Of a DNA stretch of 64,000 nucleotides, positions 1 through 11,995 are shown in pieces. The notes under the pieces were generated by a model, which worked only from the letters and a program-made list of their open reading frames with translations, did not search any database and was not told the origin of the DNA. The first letter of the stretch is position 1. Each line of letters starts with the position of its first letter. Position numbers and translations under genes: made by a program. The DNA is from Phyto melanocephala (Eukaryota; Arthropoda; Insecta; Diptera; Rhinophoridae): NCBI GenBank assembly GCA_941918925.1, contig OW799233.1, positions 153,430,845 through 153,494,844 of the forward strand, written 5' to 3'.

Positions 1-893
1 TAATATTGCCATTTTTTAAGTAACAGTTAATATGTATGTATGTACACATACTTCCGTCCTTTTAAGTTGTAACATTTTTGTTTTTGGTAAATTACAAATG
101 GGAGTTTAATAGGAAAAAGTTGTAACCATCACTTTTATGTTTAAGAAATAAATACAGTGAGTATTTTGCAGCCCACATATTTGGATTTGATGGAGAAATA
201 AAAAAACTAAATGAAATTCAATGGCATGGACTTCATGAAGAATGATTTGTTGATAACAGATTTGTTTATTTGACTGACAGTCATATTTATTTCAAGCATA
301 ATTGTTTTTGAATGAAATTTTGCTAAAAGCTATTTAAGGTAAATGTAAATAGGAATAAATGCATTTTTTTTTCAAAGTTAAATCAAATAACAAACGTTCG
401 TAATAATAAATAAGGATATAATTTTAAAGATTCTTTAAGTATAAATAGAATAATGTGTGTGTGTTTTAATACACTCCACTGCCATCTAAGACCCAACAGA
501 GTATAAATATTTTTATGACATTTTAAGTCGATCTATATGTTGTACTTCTAAAGTCTGACAGTCTGTAGAAAACATTCTCAAAACTAATGTTGCTAAAACA
601 AAAATGAAATTCACCCAAACCGTTTACAGCTTAAAGACGTAGTGTAGTATTGAGCAAAAATAAAATTAGAAAACAATATGTTTAAAAGAACTTAAAAAAG
701 GTTTTGAATCAATAACCGTTTTGATTAATACATAATTTTTAAATTACTAAACGAAATTAAATTGGACTAATAAGTTTATGATTTATAACTGCAATAAATA
801 GATTAGAAACAAAAGATAAATATTTCTATGATCAAACAGAGTAATTAAGTTTTAAATATTGAATTTAATTACATAAAATCAATCCAATATATA
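1..893. other. AT-rich intergenic DNA, no gene seen
   Basis: No convincing coding frame, RNA gene or terminal-repeat element was seen. There are short TATG/GTAT microsatellite runs and A/T homopolymers. Confidence 0.6.
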
Positions 894-1010
894 GGGTGGG
901 CCAAAAGTCACTTTGAAGTTTAATTTTAATTTTTTTTATTGTTCGTTAAAAAAAATAAATTTAAATTAAGAAATAAATGTAAACTCTGTGGTGACTTTTG
1001 GCCCAACCTG
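894..1010. repeat. Short inverted-repeat element (MITE-like)
   Basis: The two ends are imperfect inverted copies: GGGTGGGCCAAAAGTCAC on the left and its complement GTGACTTTTGGCCCAACC on the right. About 80 bp of AT-rich DNA lies between, with no coding capacity. I could not define a clean target duplication (TA on the left only). TIRs of this kind occur in Tc1/mariner-derived MITEs, but the superfamily is not established. Confidence 0.6.
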
Positions 1011-1330
1011 TTTGAATACCCAATAGGCCATAGCAACTATATGTCAAATCAAACTGGCTTAGAGAATAAAGTTGTTGTAACAAGTCTTAAATGAAATGTT
1101 TAAATATTACAAAAACATCTATTTCACTAAAACACTAAAAATGTTAATAAAATTTTTTTTCCTGATATTTATTATTTTACAAAAGTCTGCACATCCCATA
1201 CTTTAAATGTAAGAGAATCACATGGCCTTATATGGCGATTTTTCTTATTTACTATAAATTAATGATAAATTCTCATATCGTAAGCCACATTTTATTGATA
1301 CAATATTAACGAAAAATTTAAAAACTCTTT

Positions 1331-2183
1331 TTTATACCCTTCACACAGTGAAAAAGGGTATATATAGGTTTGTCATTCCGTGTGAAATTTCTACAATTTT
1401 GATTTCCGACCCCATAAAGTATATATTTTCTGAAAGCTTATCAATAGGGGAGTCGATTAAGCGCTGTCAGTCTGTCCGTCTGACCGTCTGTCCGTGTGTA
1501 TGTTGAAATCAACTTTTTGAAGCCCCCCGACATCGCTTGGACTCGGGTGAGGTATTAAAATATCAGAAATATTCGGGAGTAGATCGCTATTGAAAATCAG
1601 AAACATCGGTACATAAACAACTGAGATATGAGCAAAAACCCACGACCACCTCGATTTTTTTTTCACAAAAGCAACATTACAACAACAATATACATACAAA
1701 CGTGTATACTGGTTAGAAAAAACGTGGCATCGAATCCCAGCTGAGCCAAAAAAATTTTTTTTTAAATTTTTTTTTTATTTTTTTTTTATTTTTTTTTTAT
1801 TTTTTTTTATTTTTTTTTTTTATTTTTTATATAATATATTATTTATATTTTTATTATTTTTTTTTTAATTTTTTTTTTTTAATTTTTTTTTTTTATTTTT
1901 TTTTTTGTTTTATATATATTATATACATAATAATTTTTAAAAAAATTTTTTTTTAAATTTTTTTTTTAAATTTTTTTAAAATTTTTTTTTTTTTTTTGTT
2001 TTTTTTAACATTCATACGTGAATTTATAATTTTACAATGGGACGTTTTTATATATGTATGTTTTTATATGTATGTACGTATTTCATATGGGATAAATGGT
2101 GACACAAACCACTGTTATTGCATGAATTCACGTTGTGAAGGGTATATAAGATTCGGCACGGCCGAATATAGCGCTTTTACTTG
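1331..2183 (+). mobile_element. HINE (DINE-1/mini-me-like Helentron non-autonomous element), copy A
   Basis: The 5' end is a subterminal hairpin formed by TATACCCTTCAC and GTGAAAAAGGGTATA. It is followed by the GTCATTCCG...GACCCCATAAAGTATATATTTTCTGAAAGC block, a (GTCY)n run at about 1467-1497, and a long poly-A/T mosaic at about 1747-2007. The 3' end carries GAAGGGTATATAAG and then the 17-nt hairpin ATTCGGC-ACG-GCCGAAT at 2151-2167, finishing in ...TTTTACTTG before a T run. Paired TATACCC hairpins, GTCY repeats and a 3' hairpin are the published hallmarks of DINE-1/INE-1 (mini-me). Assignment to Helentrons is by structure only. Short ORFs inside it are not genes. Confidence 0.8.
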
Positions 2184-2199
2184 TTTTTTCAACATTTTG

Positions 2200-2250
2200 C
2201 AATAACGGAAAGGATATTAGAGATTCGGAATAGCCAATCATTTTTACTTG
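2200..2250 (+). repeat. 3' end fragment of a HINE copy
   Basis: AAAGGATATTAGAGATTCGGAATAGCC...TTTTTACTTG resembles a decayed HINE 3' terminus (GGGTATATAAGATTCGGC...TTACTTG). It lies directly between the 3' end of copy A and the 5' end of copy B, so three HINE pieces are stacked head to tail. Confidence 0.5.
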
Positions 2251-3194
2251 TTTTTATACCCTTCACCCATAGTGTCAAGCACATATATTGCTTTCCATTC
2301 TGTTTGTAATATAAACAATGTTTTTTTTTCGGCCCAAATAGGGGAGACGATTGAGCAATGTCCGTCTGTCCGTGTGTTAGTTGAAATTAAATTTAGAAGC
2401 CATGTTGCACAGATCTTAATGTGGTATCAATATTTGGGAATAAATTGCTATTGAAATTCAGCATACAAGTTTTCCATATATTTCCTATAAAAATCAGAAT
2501 TTTTCAGTAGTCACTAATCAGCAAAGTTATAGACAAACATAATTAAAAAAAAATATTTTGTTTAATTATATCAAGTTTCTTAAGTTTCTAATACATTTTT
2601 GAACACGCCAAAAACAGCCAAATATAAACCGTGTTCGTATAATTTAGCTGCTGAGAAAAACTGAAAACGCGATTTGAAACCAACTGAGATATAAGCAACA
2701 AAATACTTAATGCTTTAATTATTTTTCTAAAATATACAAACGAATATCGAGTTTTTACAGCTTTTGATTCAGAAGAGCGATAAGGGTATCAAACAAAAAA
2801 AGGGCTTAACCAGCGAAATATAATACAATATAAAAAATAGCAAAATGGCGTACAATAAATTTATATATGGATCAAATCTAGTAATTAAAATGTACCCACT
2901 CCCACAATATTGGTATCATATGTTAAGGGTTTAACCAGCCCTTAACTATGAAAAAGTTAAAAATTAATATGGCGTCCAGAACAAAATGGGGGATGATTTT
3001 TTGCTAAACCCCATTAATATAAAAAAAATTTCAAAATCAATTATGCTGTTGGAAATAATAAAAACTAAATGGCGTAAAACATTTAATCTGAAATCTAGGC
3101 TAAGCTACGATTTGGCCACTATACTATACACAATGAACATGCCAATGAAGGGTGTTATCAAATTCGGCACGGCTGAATATTGCATTCTTATTTG
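2251..3194 (+). mobile_element. HINE copy B, older and diverged
   Basis: It begins TTTTTATACCCTTCACCC, has a single GTCCGTCTGTCCGTG run near 2360, and ends with a decayed 3' hairpin (ATTCGGC-ACG-GCTGAAT, one mismatch) and ...TTCTTATTTG. It lacks the poly-A/T mosaic of copy A and carries a longer internal region shared with the copies near 8.9, 36.6 and 42.1 kb (phrases such as 'cagttgatttgaaaccg' and 'caaagttatggcaaa'). This indicates an older subfamily. Confidence 0.65.
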
Positions 3195-3899
3195 TTAATT
3201 ATAAAAATCTTTACTGTTTTCGACTGTGTTTGTCAAAATATATTATAAAATTTGTCATTCATTTTGACACTCATCAATATAAATTATTCTTGCTGCCGCA
3301 GATTATAGTGGATGACTACTTTGAAGTTCAACTACGGTGGCAGTGCAACTACAAGCCAGTCATATAAAATATGTGAAATTAATGAACGAACATCTGATCA
3401 AACAAATATACATGTACGTACATACATATGAATGTATAATAAATTAAAATATAAATTAAAAAACAGATAAATAATTTTAGCAGAAACTCATTTATCAAAG
3501 CTTGTCATCGCTTGTGACGACTATGAAAGTCAAGTATTGTAGTTTGTTACAAATAATAGTAATACAAAAATATATAATTAAAAGGTGCGAAAAAAAACAA
3601 ATAAATTTCCAATTGAATAATTTTCTATACATATGTATGTATGTATATGCAAACACATTCAAACAGACATACAAATATACATAAAATTAAACAAAAAATA
3701 CAAAAAAAACAACAATAAAAGAATTGCTGAAAACAATTGTTGATGACTTAACGTGACAGTAAAATGCTAAAAGCACGGGGTACATGTGTACGTGCAATCA
3801 AAAGTTTAACAAACGCTTCATAATTTAGAACATTTTGGGTGTGAATGAAAATGTGTCAACTGTTGACAAATTACTCTATTCAGTTAAAAACAAAATATA
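3195..3899. other. AT-rich DNA, nothing recognised
   Basis: No coding frame with credible composition, no RNA gene and no terminal repeats were seen; there is one TATG microsatellite near 3640. Confidence 0.5.
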
Positions 3900-4665
3900 A
3901 CAAGTAACAGTGCTATATTCGGCCGTGCCGAATCTTATATACCCTTCACAACGTGTAGTCATCCAATAACAATTGTTTGTATCACCATTCATCCCATATA
4001 AAATACGTGCATACGTACACGTTAGAATAAATGTGGCATCGAATCCCAGCTGAGCCAAAAAATTTTATTTTATTTTATTTAATATATTATTTATATTTTA
4101 TTATTTTTTTTTATATTTTTTTTAAATTTTTTTAAAAAATTTTTTTAGAAAAATTTTTAAAAAATTTTTTAAAATTTTTTTTAAAATTTTTTTAACATTT
4201 TTTTTTTGTAGTTTTTTTTTATTATTTTTTTCTTATTTTTAATATTTTTTTTTTTTGTAATTTTTTTTGTTTGGTATGTTTTTTACATGTATCTATGTAT
4301 GTATGTTGTTGTTGTAATTGTGAAAAAAAACGAGGTGGTCGTGGTTTTTTGCTCATATCTCAGAAAGTTATGGGGCGATTGTGCTGAATTTCAATAGCGA
4401 TTCATTCCTGGATATTTCCAAGAGATTGATAGCATATACAGATCTGAGGAACATATAGTTGCTTCTAAAAGTTGATTTCAACCAACACACGGACAGACGG
4501 GCAGACGGACAGACGGACAGACGGTCAGGGCTTAATCGACTCCTCTATTCGTAAGCTTTCAGAAAATATATACTTTATGGGGTCGGAAATGAAAATTGTA
4601 GAAATTACAAACGGAATGACAAAGCTATATATACCCTTGTGCACCACAGGTGAAGGGTATAAAAA
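3900..4665 (-). mobile_element. HINE copy C
   Basis: On the plus strand it starts ACAAGTAACAGTGCTAT, followed by the 3'-end hairpin at 3917-3933 (ATTCGGC-CGT-GCCGAAT) and TATACCCTTCACAACG. A poly-A/T mosaic spans about 4055-4270 and a GACA/GACG (GTCY complement) run about 4490-4525. The 5' end is ...CACCACAGGTGAAGGGTATAAAAA. The structure is the same as copy A, inverted. Confidence 0.8.
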
Positions 4666-4883
4666 TGTTTAATAAAACACAATGTAAAAGATTTAATCAT
4701 AAACGAGTAAGTTGAATTCGGTTAAGCATCAGATAGGAATTAGGATGAATAAAAGAGTGTCCGCCCCGAAATTTGCATTATAGTGAAACTGATTTTATAA
4801 TGGAACTGATTTAAATATGAAAAGTGATAATTCAAATTTTTTTCAGGCTTAATCGAGTGCGTTAAAAATTCTTAAAAATTTAT

Positions 4884-5135
4884 TTTTATACCCTTTACAT
4901 AAATTATATCCAATTTTCTCAAAAGTAAATATTTTGACATTGGCCCTTTTAGCTCCAAGCCACAGATATATAAGTGATATTCCGTTTGTAATTTTTAAAA
5001 TATTCATTTTAGGCCCTACAAGGTATGCTTATATATTCAAAATCCTTATAGGTACAGAAACTGATTTAGCCAAGTCTGTCTGTCCGTCCCCACGTATAAA
5101 GTTTATCAGATATGCTTTCGAGAGTTTTTCTGTTT
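4884..5135 (+). repeat. Decayed HINE 5' fragment
   Basis: TTTTTATACCCTTTACAT, then 'atattccgtttgtaattttt', 'ttttaggccctacaaggta' and GTCTGTCTGTCCGTCC match the ordered blocks of a HINE 5' half with many substitutions. No 3' end was found. Confidence 0.5.
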
Positions 5136-6424
5136 AAAGTCACTCATCTGAATATATTACGAGCTGAGGTACGACTGGAAGACTATGATTACTTTGGTTT
5201 TTTTCTTAACAAAACAAAGTCAGATTTTGCAACGGCGAATAAAATTTTTGAAAAAAAAAACTAAATCAAAAGTTTAAAGTATCGAACACAAAAAATTTAA
5301 AAATTACTTTAAAACAAAAAGTTTACAAAAATAACTTAAATAATTCCGTTATGGGCAAAAAACGTACATTCTGAAAGATATTTGTATCAAGGCTATATGA
5401 AGTCATTTACCTATCGAAATAAAAATCAATAGAATTCCTTATTGAAACTAGGAAGCAATGCGTATCAAACTTAATAAAGTATATACAAATTGCGACTTGT
5501 AAATTAATTGCTTATTTTAAAGGATTTGCTTGTTTTAATGAAAATGTTATTTTATTATAAGTTAGTGTACAATTTTTTCCACGCTGGATAAACATCGATT
5601 TATGTATTTACTCTTGCTTACCATCCAGTGTTGTCCTTTTTGTGTAACACAGTGCAAAATTTTCAAAGTTATCGAGGGTAAACTGCTTCTTGGGAAAATT
5701 TTTCTGATCGTTATTATGAAACCCGCATTTGAGTTTTGCTACTTTTATCTGCTGTTCAGAACTTATAGCGTCATGTGAATTTTGCCTTAAACTTGATTTT
5801 TCTAAAGTACGCAAAAGGATTGTCATGGCTATAAATCAGAAGCTACTTTGATTTTTTTCCTGTTCTCGCCAGAATTAATGCTATAGGCGGGAAGAAAAAA
5901 AGGTGTGAAACAAACTGACCCTAAAAAAAGCATCCAGTGCTTTAAAATTGCTAAAATGTTGAGAAATTTTAATTTTTTATATATTTTTTGACTCATAGCA
6001 GTAAACTATAAAAAATATTTCTTTTAGTGTATGCGTAACCATCGACAAAGTGGCTCAACTCAACTTTTTTTTGATTAAAATAAAAAAAATATTTTTCAGC
6101 TGTATTTCACATAAAAAGTTTAAGATTTTTGCTTATAAACTATGTGAAAATTTTTCCATAGATGACATTGTTTCTAGTTCATATTAAGATTGAGATAGAC
6201 TTAGCAATCAATACAAATATCATTAGCAGCAAGCTGTCATTAATGTGACAAGATTGTCTTCTTGCCTTTGAGTAAATAGAATTAAACAGCAAAATCATAC
6301 AATGCTTCAGTACGGATAATAACAAGTAATTGCAGTTGGAGTCAAAAGTTATCCCAATATGGCCAGAAATTAAATTAACTTTATCTGATTTTAAGTCACA
6401 AAGTTCGTTTTTATTTTTATGGCT
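5136..6424. other. Intergenic DNA, nothing recognised
   Basis: No frame here has recognisable motifs. A 72-residue minus-strand frame at 5608-5826 is open but shows no domain and no support. Confidence 0.4.
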
Positions 6425-6834
6425 TTGTTAACAAGCAGAGCTGTAGGTTCTGGGGTATAAAAAATCCAAGAGCCATCATCAACGTCAATTACACTTCCAT
6501 AGGTGTACAGTGTGGGGCCCAAATCTTCGAAAGCGAAGATGATAGTGCTGTCACCCATAATGGAAAGCGGTATCGGCTTATAATAAAAAATTCTTTACGT
6601 CTTGCTCTTGAAAACCTGAGATGTGGTTTCAGCAGAATGAAGCTCGCCCTGCGCAACACAATGGATATAACACAATTGCACTTTTAAGTCAAATTTTTGG
6701 AGAGCAAATAATTTGCAGCGCTTGGCCTGATTTGTCATCACCCAACTATTTTCTTTGCGGTTATTAGTCATCACCCAACTATTGTCTTTGGGGTTATTAG
6801 AAGCAGCGAGTGTATGCCAACAAATCCAAGACAT
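6425..6834 (-). pseudogene. Interrupted coding-like stretch of unknown identity
   Basis: One minus-strand frame runs from the ATG at 6834 to a TAA at 6595-6597, then stays open in the same frame through a second in-frame ATG at 6558 to about 6425. Both halves have protein-like composition (for example STIIFAFEDLGPTLYTYGS after the stop), and the stretch is less AT-rich than its surroundings. A 33-bp direct duplication at 6734-6799 repeats an 11-residue unit (NNPKDNSWVMT / NNRKENSWVMT). I do not recognise the family. It could be a retro-pseudogene, an exon remnant or part of a transposon. One stop codon and a tandem duplication argue against a working gene. Confidence 0.4.
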
Positions 6835-8647
6835 GTTTAAACCACAAGTTTTTAAAGATATTATGGAAAATTCTTTAAAATAAGCGCAGCTAGAAATTGG
6901 GGTAATTTAAATGACATTATTTCTTATACTTTAAAAAGAAAAGAAATTAAAAATTAATAAAAACAAAACTGTAATTACATCTTTAAATCATGGTGACATA
7001 TGGCCCATATGGAATATTTTTTTTGAAAATTACTCAAAAGACATTCAAGCATTTTAGCAATTGTGAGGCGCTATATCGAGTTTTTTTGGATTATAATATT
7101 TCATGTTTTCTTCTAGTCTATAGATACAAATATAGATGTGAATAATGGCTGAATTAGAAAAACCGAAATTAGGTTTTGCTAGCTGAAGTAATACTTCATA
7201 AAACTATACACGAATAGCAGTTTACATATTTTGTGTTGCGCTGTTTAATTTTCATAAAATTAGTTTTTATTTATTTATTTTTTATTTATAATCGGTAAGC
7301 CAAATAAATGGCCAAAATAATAACAATGATATATACTTAGGGCCGTATTCATAAAAAATATTTTAGGTTTATTAAAGGCTTATTTGACAGATGTTGTAGA
7401 GAAATTTGTCAAATAAACCTTTAATAAACCTTAAATATTTTTTATGAATATGGCCCTTATAGTATTAATGACACAGAAAATATTTCAAATATAACTTAAT
7501 TATTAAGTTTACTTTTGAAATACTTTCTACCTTTTTGTACTGCTGATTCTGAAAATAAATCTTTAATAACTCATTAGGGCATAAAAGAAAATTATTATTT
7601 TTTTTCCAAAAACAATTGGTAAATGTAAATAATTTATAGTCTCGCTATTTTTGTTATTATTAATCTACATTTTTCTGCAATTGTCTTATCTTCTTTTTAA
7701 ATTTGATAATTTTCGAAGAAGAAAGAAAACCAGTATCTTATTTAAGCTGTACAAGAATAGGTAAAATTTAAAACACAACAACAAAAAGTGTTTTATTAAA
7801 AACTTATGATTGATGGCTGGTAATAAATTCGAGAATAAACATGGCACCCAGTTATCAATTACTTGCACCCTAGATATTTTTTAAAGGTTTTATATTTTAC
7901 AATTTGTTTTTTTAAGGCTTGTTTCTCTTAAACAAGTATTGTGACACAATGTAGATGAAGGTAATACTTAAATGTTTTTAACAATTCAACACTGATAAAA
8001 TCATTAAACAAATTGAAAGAAGAAAAAAAAACAACAAATTATTGCTATCTTCTATTAATGTCATGAACACCGCACCCACTGTAGAGAAAACAGACAATTT
8101 TAATTAATTTCAAAACTTACTATTTGTTTTATTCTCAATTCATCATATAATTTTAAATAATGAAAAAAAAGGAAAAAAATATAAACATATTTAAACTTTT
8201 TACTTGTCTGTATAGAATTACTGATGCTTAGAGATTTTAAAAAAATATTTAAATAAATAGTTAAGCATGATCAATGTATTTCCTCCCATTTTTTCAAATG
8301 GGTTGGGTAGAATTTCTTCAACTGTGCAAACTTTCAATATATTTGAGTAATTGTTAAGATCAAAATAAAGTTATTTGGTTTTTGTATATTTTTTTTTTAT
8401 AAAATTTCTTTATTTCTAGCTTTTAACGAAAAAACGGAATAACAATATTTTTGCGAAATAATATTTTTTTTAACAGTTGTTATGGTAAAATAGAAAGCTT
8501 CCGCAACTTCAAGAAAATTACTCTTGTCATTAATTCGACGGGACATACCAGCACGTCAAAAATTTCGATTCTTCCAAACATGTTGTATTGTCACAACAGT
8601 ACAGATACACTATGTACAGAAGAGCAAACTTAGTTTTATAAAGGGTG
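6835..8647. other. AT-rich intergenic DNA apart from one MITE
   Basis: Apart from the MITE at 7340-7456, nothing was recognised: no credible coding frame and no RNA gene. Confidence 0.5.
7340..7456. mobile_element. Tourist-like (PIF/Harbinger) hairpin MITE
   Basis: This 117-bp element is almost entirely two arms of about 48 bp around a loop of about 18 bp. The arms start GGGCCGTATTCATAAAAAAT and end with the near-perfect complement ATTTTTTATGAATATGGCCC. It is flanked by TTA on both sides (7337-7339 and 7457-7459). TIRs beginning GGSC and a 3-bp TWA/TTA duplication are typical of PIF/Harbinger MITEs. It has no coding capacity. Confidence 0.75.
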
Positions 8648-9400
8648 TTTTTATACCCTCCACCTGTGGTGCCCAAGGGTATTATAGTTTTGTCATTCCG
8701 TTTGTTATTTCTACAATATTCATTTCCGACCCCATAAATTATATATTTTCTGAAAGCTAATAACTAGGGGAGTCTATTGAGCTGTTTGTCCGTCTATCCG
8801 TCTTTGGTAGAAGTAAATTTTTAGAAGCTCCTACATGTTACTCAAATCAGTGTATGGTATCGGTCTTTTGCACATATCCGAAAACGAATCGCTATTTACA
8901 TCCAGCATTATTGCACCAAAACTCTCTGAGATATGAGCAAATGAACACGGCTGCCTCGTTTTTGGTCATATTTTTACTATAAAAAATTAAACATTTTCGG
9001 CCTTAGGATAATTTATGGACTAGTTTGTAACTATTAATACGTACGATATGCCTCTGGATACATTTTTTGAAAAATTTGGATACATCGATTACTAATCCGC
9101 AAAGTTATGGGCAAAAATTTGAAAAATATAAAGTTTATTTTTTAAATACGTCAAGTTATTAAGGCTTTTAATTAATTGTTGGACATGTTAAAAACACTAG
9201 AATATAGGGCGTAGTGTCCAAAATTACTCCATAGAAAAATTGACAAATCGGTTTAAAACTAACTGAGATATAAGCACAAAAATACAAGAGCTTTGGTGTT
9301 TTTCCTAAAACCTTAGAACGGTCACCATTGACTGTAGCATTTTGAACAGGTATCATGTTAAAATAAGTACGGACCAATGATTTTACCATCCAGTAAAGCC
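8648..9400 (+). mobile_element. HINE copy E, 5' end present, 3' end lost
   Basis: It opens TTTTTATACCCTCCACCTGTGGTGCCCAAGGGTATTATAG (5' hairpin). GTCATTCCG, GACCCCATAAA and a short GTCCGTCTATCCGTC run follow. The internal region (CTCTGAGATATGAGC, ATGCCTCTGGATAC, AAAGTTATGGGC, AACTGAGATATAAGC) is shared with the nest at 47.6-51.3 kb and with 42.4 kb. No 3' hairpin was found, so the right boundary is approximate. Confidence 0.65.
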
Positions 9401-11995
9401 TAATAAACAGTCAAAAAAGTCAGCGTAATCGCTAAACAAAATTGCCTTATGAAAATCGGGATCAACGGCAATCTTGTTTTTGGATAAATCATGACCGAAT
9501 CTACGCCTTACTATTCATGCATCTATTCATGTTAAAATAAGAAACTAAACTAAACATAAATTTGTTGACAGCTGACAAAAAGACCACCAGTTATAAAAGT
9601 GTTGTCAAATTATAGTTCTTTACCTTTATAAAAAACTCCTGGTATATATTCACAAACACTGGCTCATATTCATAGACAAAAGTAAAGTTCATTTTGGTAT
9701 TTTTTCATAAATCCTTGTATATCGGAGAACCCACTTTTTATATATTTTTTAATGTGTGAACATTTGTTTCTTCTTGTTTTCCGGTTTCGCAAGGTATGTT
9801 ACATGGTGTGAGGTTGTGGATAAAGCGCTATGTACTATACTTTACAGCTTTAAATGTTAAACTTTATATATAGAAAATGTAGACAATAAAGTTCTCGATT
9901 AAGTGCAACCACTTTATAAGTTATGTTCATATATAATAACTTGTTCAGCGCAGATCCAAGGGAAAAAAGTAATATTTCACCCCTACCCCAAGTAGTAATA
10001 ATTTTGGCAGCCATAAATAAATTCATAAATTTTAATATGACCGAGTATGCCCGAAAAAGCGGTACAAAATTGGACCGGCAGGATGGCGTTCATAAGACGC
10101 GATATTGGATGCTATATACCAGAAATTATTTTTAATTGTTAAAATGCTTTAAAATGAGCTTATTAAACAAAAATTGAAATGAATTTTTGGTGTTTAATTT
10201 TTCAAGAGATTTCTACGTATGTATGTTAATGCACTACTACAATTTTTTATTTTAAAGTAATTTAAAAAAAAAAATACTTTAGTGTGGGACTATGACTGTG
10301 GGTTACTGCAATTTTTATTAGAAAAAAACTGTCAAGGAATCATAAGAAATATGAAAAAAAAACTTTAACATTAAATATTTGTTGACTACTTTTAATTATT
10401 ATCATGAAAAGGAAATATAAAAATCATAAAAACTTTATTTAACAAATAAAACCAAAACCATTTTTATTATGGTACCAAGTAAAGGTTAAAGAGTAATATC
10501 GCAAATGATAGTTACTGGACATAAACAGTCATAGTTGCAACTAGTGCCTTTTCAGTCACAGTGATTTAATCACAAATACAGAAATATCATCTCTAACATT
10601 TCAACTGACAACATCCAACATATTGATTGCTCTTACTTGAATGTTTGTCTTGAATTGTCGTTAACACAAGTTAGAGGCATAATGTTTGTTTTATTAGATT
10701 CAAACTATGACTAATAGTTTTTGCAAAATAAGCATTAAAAACACACAAAGTCGATAATAATCATAAAACTACCATAAACACGATGAGGAAAAATATAAAT
10801 AAATACAATATAATTTGCAAAAGGAGAAGAAGAAAAAAATAAAAAAATAATTAAAATCGTGTACGATAGACATGTGTGTTTAAACTAACGTACATTTGTT
10901 TATATTAATGAAGGTCATGTTTGTTTTCATAAACGTTTTTTTTTTTAATTAAATCTATGCATGTTTTAAAATTTAAATATACAAAAAAGCGCACACAAAC
11001 AATCATTTAGAAATAAGTTTAATGTAAGCATAGAATATAAACTAAACCCAACATGATATCGCACCTTCTATATGTCTGTCAGCTGATATTTCTTAATAGT
11101 TTTGTTGTTTGTGTGTAGCTTTGTGTTGAAGTGTTACTGTGTTACATTTGTACAAACATATGGATATGCATAGAAATATGCAAAATGCCAAAGCAAATAC
11201 TCTCAAAATATCAAACAGAGGAACAGTTACTTCAGGTTATTTATTTTTTAATGCAATTTAGTTAGCATGAATGCCACAATACTTACTAATTTCAAACCAT
11301 AAACACATTTCACTTACATGCCAGTACACGCCTATATAAAGTAAAAAACATATTTAAATTATATAGTTTTAAATGGACATTTTAATACATATTGAACTGA
11401 TCTGAAGGTATAAATAACTGATTATAAAAAAAGGCAGTGCCACTCCTATATAAAGTAAATATTATTTTTTGAATTAATTATTCCTTAATCTTGAACACAT
11501 ATTGGGATCACTTGAAAAGAACTAAGTGGACAGTGCCATGTCCATTGTGTAAATACTTTAAATTAACTTCCTGTTCTTATAAAAAATAAAAAGGATTTCG
11601 CTTGAAAATGTATTTTCAAAACAACAACAACTTTTGGAAATTTGTTATTGTTTTTATTATGAAATTACAAACAAAAAATTTTTAGTTTTATAAGAATCGG
11701 AGCTAATTTAAATAAAAAATTAATTTCGCCAATATCTCACACAGCTTGCTTTATTGAACTTGAAAAAAAAATTATATGATATAATCAATAAACAATAAAA
11801 AAAACCCAAAATGCAAAAGCATTGCAACAGCGCTATCGAATAAACAAAAATGAATGGATATGCTTGTGCAGAGCTCGAGCGTGTAGTATCATTAACAAAC
11901 ATTTTGTTTAAATAAATTTTAATTAGAATTTTAATGAGCATGCTTAAAACAACTTAAATGCATATAATTAGCATGGTATTATGTTTATATATATA
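9401..11995. other. Intergenic DNA, nothing recognised
   Basis: About 2.6 kb of AT-rich sequence with no credible gene. Frames of 60-73 codons exist but show no motif. Confidence 0.5.

Noticed and set aside
4490..4530. GACA/GACG-rich repeats as a CRISPR-like or regulatory array
   Set aside because: These are (GTCY)n microsatellites that are a standard part of HINE/mini-me elements.
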